Part shown: piece by piece, positions 1-5,043 of the stretch
Position numbering within the stretch: position 1 is the stretch's first letter
Layout of the letters: every line of letters begins with the position of its first letter
Source of the DNA: an uncultured Alistipes sp.
GTDB lineage: Bacteria > Bacteroidota > Bacteroidia > Bacteroidales > Rikenellaceae
DNA length: 33,286 bases
Assembly (NCBI GenBank): GCA_904502075.1
Contig: CAJGDL010000003.1
Location: forward strand, 1-33,286
Direction of reading: 5' to 3'
Notes under the pieces: generated by a model
The model's input: the letters and a program-made list of their open reading frames with translations, nothing else
Told to the model about the DNA's origin: nothing
The model's database searches: none
Made by a program: the position numbers and the translations under genes

Positions 1-340
1 AAGTGAGACGGGTACGGCTTACGCCTACTCGATTGACAAGTTGCAGGATCGCGGCCGCTTCTTCATCGCCCCCAATGATCCTGTTTACGAAGGTCAGGTC
101 ATCGGAGAGCACACGCGCCAAAACGACATCACGGTCAATGTAAATAAGGCCAAGCAGCTCACCAACATGCGTGCTTCGGGCTCGGACGACAAGGCGGTGA
201 TCGTTCCCCCCAAGATCTTCACCCTCGAGGAGGCGTTGGAGTACATCAAGGAGGATGAGTATGTTGAGGTTACTCCTCACTCCATGCGTCTTCGCAAGAT
301 TTTGTTGCATGAGGTGGATAGGAAGCGTGCCTCCAAGTAA
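1..340 (+). CDS. typA: GTPase TypA/BipA, C-terminal part (5' end outside window)
   Basis: The frame is open from the first bases and ends with TAA at 338-340; only the last ~112 residues are present. The protein is a ribosome-associated translational GTPase of the EF-G superfamily involved in 50S assembly and stress growth. Visible here is the BipA-specific C-terminal domain: the stretch GRFFIAPNDPVYEGQVIGEH, then NKAKQLTNMRASGSDD, the LEEALEYIKEDEYVEVTP segment and the basic end with SMRLRK. These are strongly conserved in TypA and distinguish it from EF-G and LepA. The GTPase domain lies upstream of the window. A hairpin terminator follows about 40 nt after the stop, so the gene ends its transcription unit here. 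Identity is near certain; the 5' end cannot be judged. Confidence 0.95.
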   Translation, partial: SETGTAYAYSIDKLQDRGRFFIAPNDPVYEGQVIGEHTRQNDITVNVNKAKQLTNMRASGSDDKAVIVPPKIFTLEEALEYIKEDEYVEVTPHSMRLRKILLHEVDRKRASK

Positions 341-380
341 TTTTTGATTTTATAGGGCATATTTTGCACATCTCAAACAA

Positions 381-424
381 AACCCGAACGGGACGTACAT
401 TCAGTACTACCCGTCCGGGTTTCT
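381..424 (+). terminator. Rho-independent terminator of typA
   Basis: The arms AACCCGAACGGG and CCCGTCCGGGTT pair with one A-C mismatch, with a further GTAC/GTAC pairing in the loop, and are followed by a T-rich stretch (TTTCTTATT). It lies 40 nt after the typA stop codon. Confidence 0.75.
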
Positions 425-465
425 TATTGCGATGCACAAAATCTGCCTCTCTAACTGCGTCTACA

Positions 466-581
466 GTCGAGGGCAAAGCAGAAGGCTTTAGCCTAACCTG
501 AAAAGAAGATGGGGTTGCGAATTTATTTGCAAGACCCATCTTCTTTTCAGGTTGCCCCTTTCAAGGGCGCTTTGCCGAGAC
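466..581. repeat. Nested palindrome forming a four-way (cloverleaf-like) structure
   Basis: An outer stem GGCAAAGC (472-479) / GCTTTGCC (569-576), extendable by GTC/GAC, encloses three contiguous hairpins: AGGC/GCCT (483-494), a perfect 19-bp stem (495-513 with 535-553) and GCCC/GGGC (554-568). The hairpins abut with no unpaired bases between them, so the segment folds into an exact four-way junction on either strand. No coding frame is credible. It may be a small non-autonomous mobile element or a structured RNA; neither is proven. Confidence 0.6.
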
Positions 582-593
582 GCCATAGTGGAA

Positions 594-627
594 ACGGCGC
601 ATCAAGTTGCCAAAGGCAACGCGCCGT
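594..627. repeat. Hairpin with bulge, downstream of the cloverleaf element
   Basis: ACGGCGC (594-600) pairs with GCGCCGT (621-627) and GTTGCC (606-611) with GGCAAC (615-620). The five bases ATCAA form a one-sided bulge and the loop is AAA. No T-run follows, so it does not look like a terminator. Confidence 0.55.
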
Positions 628-731
628 AAAATCAAAAATTGGGTGGTGTTGCTGAAAGTTAAAAGTCGCGTTCCGCCACCAACCCTTCCGGGGCTTGCTG
701 CGTTAAGTCGAAATTTGCTCCTTATAAGTCA

Positions 732-769
732 GTCATTGCGAGGAGGGCGAAAGCCCGACGTGGCAATCT
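732..769 (+). repeat. GTCAT-NNN-GAG hairpin element, copy C (TGC/GCA type)
   Basis: Starts GTCATTGCGAG and ends GTGGCAATCT. ATTGC pairs with GCAAT, and an inner GGGC/GCCC stem closes a GAAA tetraloop. It is one of five elements in this window sharing the frame GTCAT-xyz-GAG ... GTG-z'y'x'-ATCT. Confidence 0.6.
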
Positions 770-804
770 CCTATGATTTGCCCGCCGTTCCAAATCCGCT
801 CTGC

Positions 805-840
805 GTCATCCCGAGGGAGCGTGAGCGACCGTGGGGATCT
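805..840 (+). repeat. GTCAT-NNN-GAG hairpin element, copy D (CCC/GGG type)
   Basis: Starts GTCATCCCGAG and ends GTGGGGATCT. The ATCCC/GGGAT ends pair, and an inner interrupted stem GGAGC/GCGACC closes a GTGA tetraloop. The ends match copy C except for the three covarying base pairs. Confidence 0.6.
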
Positions 841-880
841 TTTTATGAGCGACCAATCGCGAGAAGATTCTCCGATAAAA

Positions 881-914
881 AGATGGCCACGCACTTTGTG
901 GTGCTCGCCATGAC
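881..914 (-). repeat. GTCAT-NNN-GAG hairpin element, copy E (GGC/GCC type, inverted)
   Basis: Read on the minus strand it starts GTCATGGCGAG and ends GTGGCCATCT, with an inner CAC/GTG-type stem. The variable triplet is GGC opposite GCC, a third compensated version of the element. Confidence 0.55.
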
Positions 915-942
915 GCAGTGAGGAATGAAGAATTAAATAAAC

Positions 943-970
943 TGAATTCTGAATTTTGAATTTTGAATTT
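943..970. repeat. Four tandem heptamers TGAATTT
   Basis: Units at 943-949 (TGAATTC), 950-956, 957-963 and 964-970. It is a short AT-rich tandem repeat in non-coding DNA between the hairpin elements and the next terminator. Confidence 0.7.
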
Positions 971-989
971 TGATTCTCCATAGCCCCCT

Positions 990-1032
990 CAAAAAAAAAG
1001 ATCGCCCCGAATGGATCAAATCCATTCGGGGC
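990..1032 (-). terminator. Terminator of the TlpA-DUF6029-Omp28 operon
   Basis: A perfect 13-bp stem (1004-1016 with 1020-1032, loop CAA) is followed on the minus strand by GATC and nine T. It lies about 50 nt beyond the stop codon of the Omp28-like gene. Confidence 0.9.
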
Positions 1033-1082
1033 TTGTGTGAGAAAGGCCTCTATTCGGGTGGCACTTTCTGCGGATGATCTTC

Positions 1083-2669
1083 CTATTCGTTGTAATCAAA
1101 CTCAACGGCCTCGTAGATCGACGAGGTCTCGATGGCGTTGTTCACCGCATAGGCTCCGTTGTTATCCAGGGCCGATACGAAGAGCACCAGGCGGCAGTTC
1201 TCCTTCTTCCAATCGGGATGGAGTCTGAAGGTGAAGAGGTAGTCAGCAACATTGCCGGCCTGCAGATCGGCATACTTGTCGAGGTCATAACCCGTGAAGT
1301 CGGCCGACGAACGGGCACTGTTGGCCTTGCGGATCACTGCCTCGTGGATATTCAAGCCATACTCCTCGTTGTCGTAGGCACTGTTGTTCGACTGTACATA
1401 GTAGAGGTCATCCTCCACCAGCCAGGCTCCCACGCGGTAGTTGCCCGTTACGGCGGCCTTCACCGTCATGCGCACCACCAGCGAATTCTCATTGACCACC
1501 ATATTGGCCGAGATACCGGCCTTTACGGGGATATCCAGGCGCGCGTTGATGATCTGCTTCATGAGAGCCTTGTTACCCTCTTTACCCTGGTTCGCAAACG
1601 AGGTGCGCAGGTCGATGCACGAGGTGGGGTAACCCTCACCGGCATAGACACCCAGATTCTCGGGGGGATTGAATTCGTGGTTCTGGTAGGTGTGGGCCGC
1701 AGCAAAGGCGAACTTGTCGCCATACTCCTCATCGGCCTTCAGCTCCTTGATGGCTACCGACATGTGGGGGCAGTTGGGACAAGCCGTACCGGTGAGCTGC
1801 ATCAGCAGAACACGGTGCTTGAAATCCACGCTCTCGGGCTGCGGGTCGTTCGGACGCAGGGGTACCGGATCGGCCACGGCGGTTACCGTCACGGGGCTCT
1901 CGTAGGTCATCAGGGCCTTCCACATCACGAAGAACGAGCGCGTCTCAGCCTTCGAAGCACGGTAGTAGGGCAGCGTGTAGACCTTGCCGTTCTGCTCCAC
2001 CTCCATGGTCTCCATCTCGATGGGCTCCATGGTGCTGTAGTCGCAAATCTGGTAGTTGATCTTCACGGTCTCGCCCGATTTGAAGGTCTGCTCGCTGGTG
2101 GTGTTGCACACCGGCTCGCCGTTGTAGCGTACTACGAAGATCACGCGATCCTCGCTTGCGGCCTGGAATACCAGGGTCGATGCCGAGAGGGTCAGGTCAT
2201 TCTCGTCGGGCTTGCGGTCGGCCTCGTCCTCGAGGTTTACCATCTCGATGGCCGTGATGACGAAGCTCTTCGAGGTGTAGACCTCGGGCTCGGCGGGCTC
2301 ATCGCCCTCTACGTCGCCCTCCTCGTTTGCCGGAGTGGCAGGGGTGGGGGCATAACGTACATAGAACTCATAGCGACCGGCCGAGGCGGTGGCGAAGGTC
2401 AGCCCCTCCATGCCGACAACCTCGGCATCGGTACCGGCCAGGTGGAAGGTCACTTGGTCGGCCGTGAGGGCCACACCGTTGTACTTCACCTCGAAGGTGG
2501 CCACATCTTCGCCGGTGGCGTAGATCACCGACTTGTCGGCCGTCAGCGTGAGGCCGGTCTCAACAGGGCCGTTGTCGGTCTTGTAGGGCTCGTATCCCTT
2601 ACCCGTGAGGCAGGATACGGCGGTCAGAGCCACAAGGGCCAGCGTAAGGATATATTTCAGCTGTTTCAT
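1083..2669 (-). CDS. Omp28-related envelope lipoprotein with thioredoxin-like CPNC motif
   Basis: This 528-residue protein has a lipoprotein signal (hydrophobic residues 5-19, lipobox TAVSC with Cys20). Residues ~35-275 look like two immunoglobulin-like beta domains, separated around 105-130 by a Pro/Glu-rich linker. From ~285 the Omp28 domain begins: a thioredoxin-like strand with TGTACPNCP (Cys297 and Cys300), then GEGYPT around 345, where a thioredoxin cis-proline is expected, and a C-terminal beta-rich half. The family is found in Bacteroidetes envelopes; the founding member is Porphyromonas Omp28. Its exact activity is not established. The CPNC pair suggests thiol-disulfide exchange (inference). 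It is last in an operon, 20 nt behind the DUF6029 gene and ~250 nt from nothing but a terminator. Family assignment is good; function is open. Confidence 0.85.
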   Translation of the reverse strand: MKQLKYILTLALVALTAVSCLTGKGYEPYKTDNGPVETGLTLTADKSVIYATGEDVATFEVKYNGVALTADQVTFHLAGTDAEVVGMEGLTFATASAGRYEFYVRYAPTPATPANEEGDVEGDEPAEPEVYTSKSFVITAIEMVNLEDEADRKPDENDLTLSASTLVFQAASEDRVIFVVRYNGEPVCNTTSEQTFKSGETVKINYQICDYSTMEPIEMETMEVEQNGKVYTLPYYRASKAETRSFFVMWKALMTYESPVTVTAVADPVPLRPNDPQPESVDFKHRVLLMQLTGTACPNCPHMSVAIKELKADEEYGDKFAFAAAHTYQNHEFNPPENLGVYAGEGYPTSCIDLRTSFANQGKEGNKALMKQIINARLDIPVKAGISANMVVNENSLVVRMTVKAAVTGNYRVGAWLVEDDLYYVQSNNSAYDNEEYGLNIHEAVIRKANSARSSADFTGYDLDKYADLQAGNVADYLFTFRLHPDWKKENCRLVLFVSALDNNGAYAVNNAIETSSIYEAVEFDYNE

Positions 2670-2689
2670 CTTCTCTCAAATTTTAAGCA

Positions 2690-4369
2690 TTAGAACGAGG
2701 TGCTAAGCTGCAGGTTTACACCCGTATAGGCCGGCGTGTAGCGGCATACACCACCCGAGCAGATGTAGCCGGCGCGGTTGCGGCCGTAGCTGAGCTGAAC
2801 GCGGGTACGGTTGTGCGTGAAGCTGAAACCACCGTTGTAGTAGTAGACCTTGCGCGGGTTGAAGTTCTCGTCCAAGGGTTTCTTGTCCTCGAAGTTGGGC
2901 TCCGACTCCAGGTTGTACATGTTCTGGAAGTAGATGCTCCAGTGGGGGGCAAAGTTATACTCGATCAGGCCGGCTACCCAGTCGCCCTGGTAGTCGTCCG
3001 AGAGGAGGTACTGCAGCTCCCAACGCAACGAGTGCTTGCGGTTGATCTTGTAGGTGACATCGGCCACGAAGATGTTGGCCACATAGGTGCGGTGCTGGTG
3101 GCCGTGCGAGGGGCTCCACTCCTGGAACGAGTACAACAGCGTGGTCTTCCACGACTTGTTCCACTGGCGCTCCACGTCGACGTTGAAGTCCTGCCAAATA
3201 AGCTCACGCTTGCCGGTGATCGACTGGGCCTTGTGCAGGGTGTAGGCCGTCGAGTAGTTCAGGTGGAAGTTCCAGTACTTGCGACGATCCGACTTGCTGC
3301 GCAGCGAGTAGAAGAGGTCTACCTGGCCGGCGATCTCACCCTCGACATTCACCTGGTGGGGCTCCAAGTTGGCCAGCATGTAGGTGTACTGACGCGTCAG
3401 AGCGGGCAGGTAGTTGAGCTGATTGACCGTGGCACCGTTGTAGAGCGACAGACGTGTTCCCATGTGCTCCAGGGCACGCACTTGGCCCGAGAAGCTGAAG
3501 CTGCCGTAGTTGTAGCCCAGCTCGGCAAAGGCGGCATAACCGGCAACAGCCTGCTCGGTGTCCACCGTACCGAGGTCCTTGCTCTTGTGTACATACTCCG
3601 AGCGAAGCGAGAAGCCCTCGATGTCCATGTTCAGGCGACCCGAATACATGTTCAGCGAGCTGCCCATGCCCTTCTGCTCGAAGTTGGCGGCGTAGTATCC
3701 GTTGCGATCCTCGGTGAGGCTCTCGTAGCGGTTCACCCAGCTACCCTCGATCGAGAGGTTGAGTTTCTGGGCCTTGAAGAGCTCCGAGAGCGAGATCGAG
3801 AGGTCGGCACCACCGATGCGCGAGTCGGCCCACTTATCCAGCAGGCGGGGTGCACCGTAGATGGCCTTGATCGAGAAGTAGTTGTTCAGACGATAGGAGG
3901 CCATGGCACCCAGGAGCGAGGAGTTGATGCCCAGCTGACGATCCTCGAACGAACGATAGATCAGGCCATTACCAAACTGCTCGTAAATGCTTCCGAGGCG
4001 TACCGTGTAGCTCTTGTCGAGCCACTGGGCATAGGCACCCGAGAGCAGGAATTGCAGATCTTTCTTGCCATTTTCGTCGCGCGTACCGATCTCGTAGCCC
4101 TCGATGGCGGGAAGGAAGAAGTCGCCCTGTACGCCCACCGAGAAGCGGTCGATCGAGTAGTCGAGTTTGAGGTAAGAGTTCGATCCGATATACTCGCGCA
4201 GGTCGTGGTTGGGCTTGCTGCCCAGGACATCGTCGTCGACGTAGTAGATCGAGTTGGTCTCGAAGCTACCCATCAGTTGACCGCCCTTTCCATCCTTGCC
4301 GAGCGAGATCTGCGCCGAGGCCGAAGCCGCAACGCTCAATCCGATGAGGAGAAATAAGAGTTTCTTCAT
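2690..4369 (-). CDS. DUF6029 family outer-membrane beta-barrel protein
   Basis: This 559-residue protein has a cleavable signal peptide (MKKLLFLLIGLSVAASASAQ) and then alternating hydrophobic/polar strands throughout, rich in Tyr, Trp and Phe, ending in the aromatic terminal strand NLQLSTSF expected of an outer-membrane barrel. I recognise it as the Bacteroidetes DUF6029 family, of unknown function. Its only two cysteines, Cys537 and Cys542, sit in the last hairpin (YICSGGVCRYTP) and are probably disulfide-bonded. It lies 12 nt after the TlpA-like gene and 20 nt before the Omp28-like gene, so the three are almost certainly co-transcribed. A role as the outer-membrane partner of a thiol-redox pathway is inference from the neighbours and the cysteine pair. 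Porin or transport roles are equally possible. Confidence 0.8.
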   Translation of the reverse strand: MKKLLFLLIGLSVAASASAQISLGKDGKGGQLMGSFETNSIYYVDDDVLGSKPNHDLREYIGSNSYLKLDYSIDRFSVGVQGDFFLPAIEGYEIGTRDENGKKDLQFLLSGAYAQWLDKSYTVRLGSIYEQFGNGLIYRSFEDRQLGINSSLLGAMASYRLNNYFSIKAIYGAPRLLDKWADSRIGGADLSISLSELFKAQKLNLSIEGSWVNRYESLTEDRNGYYAANFEQKGMGSSLNMYSGRLNMDIEGFSLRSEYVHKSKDLGTVDTEQAVAGYAAFAELGYNYGSFSFSGQVRALEHMGTRLSLYNGATVNQLNYLPALTRQYTYMLANLEPHQVNVEGEIAGQVDLFYSLRSKSDRRKYWNFHLNYSTAYTLHKAQSITGKRELIWQDFNVDVERQWNKSWKTTLLYSFQEWSPSHGHQHRTYVANIFVADVTYKINRKHSLRWELQYLLSDDYQGDWVAGLIEYNFAPHWSIYFQNMYNLESEPNFEDKKPLDENFNPRKVYYYNGGFSFTHNRTRVQLSYGRNRAGYICSGGVCRYTPAYTGVNLQLSTSF

Positions 4370-4381
4370 GGTCTGGTCGGC

Positions 4382-4864
4382 TTATTTGCTGAGTTTGATC
4401 ACTTTCTCCAAGAGCTCCTGCTCGCTGCCGGGGGTGTAACCCGAGTGCGAGTAGACCACGTTGCCCTTCTTGTCCACCACAAAGCTGTGGGGGGTGAGGT
4501 TTACGTTCATGCCGCGCTTGAGGTCCTGATTGGCATCGTAAACGCAGGTGAACTCCCAGCCCTTCGAGGTAGCCATAGCCTTGGCCTTGGCCTTCATGCG
4601 CACGTCATCCACCGATACGGCGATTACCTCGAAATCGGCCTCCTCGCGCCAATCCTCGATCTGGTCGTTGATGGCGTTGAGCTCCTGGATACAGGGCTTG
4701 CAGGTGGTCGACCAGAAGGAGATGATCAGGGGCTTCTGACCGGCGAGCGAACGGATCGAGATCTTGCGACCCTCCGAGTTCTCCACCTGTACATCGGGCA
4801 GCTGCTGGGCCGATGCTGCGAAGGCAACCACTAAGGCGGCCAACGAAAGAAGTAACTTCTTCAT
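4382..4864 (-). CDS. Periplasmic TlpA-like thiol-disulfide oxidoreductase
   Basis: I start the gene at ATG 4862-4864, where a signal peptide begins (MKKLLLSLAALVVAFAASAQ). The frame stays open 46 codons upstream, but that part is basic, low-complexity and non-coding in character. The mature ~140 residues form an AhpC/TSA-TlpA thioredoxin fold: strand LIISFWSTTCKPCIQE with active-site Cys55-Lys-Pro-Cys58, VIAVSVDD after it, the cis-proline segment NLTPHSFVVD (Pro125), and GNVVYSHSGYTP. A third Cys107 is present. Such proteins reduce or isomerise disulfides in the periplasm. It heads the operon with the DUF6029 barrel and the Omp28-like lipoprotein. A strong terminator separates it from the upstream lipoprotein gene. 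I see no clear TAnnTTTG box in the gap, so its promoter is undefined or it depends on read-through. Confidence 0.88.
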   Translation of the reverse strand: MKKLLLSLAALVVAFAASAQQLPDVQVENSEGRKISIRSLAGQKPLIISFWSTTCKPCIQELNAINDQIEDWREEADFEVIAVSVDDVRMKAKAKAMATSKGWEFTCVYDANQDLKRGMNVNLTPHSFVVDKKGNVVYSHSGYTPGSEQELLEKVIKLSK

Positions 4865-4975
4865 AGTTTTCGATTTTTTTGTGTTGTTTTCTTTTTTTGT
4901 TTTCGGAGAGGGCCTCCTGCCGTGGGGTAGGGGCTCCTTGATATCCGTACGCGTAGGCGTATGTGCGCGCCCGCG

Positions 4976-5029
4976 TAAGAAAAAAAGAGCCAATCGGAGC
5001 ACTCCCTTGTGGGAGACTCCGGTTGGCTC
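4976..5029 (-). terminator. Terminator after the 939-residue lipoprotein gene
   Basis: A 13-bp stem (4987-4999 with 5017-5029, one G-U pair), extended by an inner CTCCC/GGGAG hairpin, is followed on the minus strand by seven or more T. It lies 15 nt after the stop codon. Confidence 0.9.
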
Positions 5030-5043
5030 GTCTATCTCAACGA

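Noticed and set aside
607..981. Short open frames on both strands in the first intergenic region
   Set aside because: They are made entirely of the hairpin elements and tandem heptamers; composition and lack of promoter argue against coding.
1074..2693. A 539-codon open frame antisense to the Omp28-like gene
   Set aside because: It mirrors the real gene's codon pattern, has no signal peptide or family motif, and is rich in Gly/Val/Leu/His as expected of an antisense shadow. Long antisense frames opposite the DUF6029, 939-residue lipoprotein and PafA-like genes were rejected for the same reason.
4940..4979. Alternating purine-pyrimidine stretch (GTACGCGTAGGCGTATGTGC) as a Z-DNA or regulatory element
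   Set aside because: Short and imperfect; no repeat or palindrome beyond GTACGC, so not enough to call a feature.
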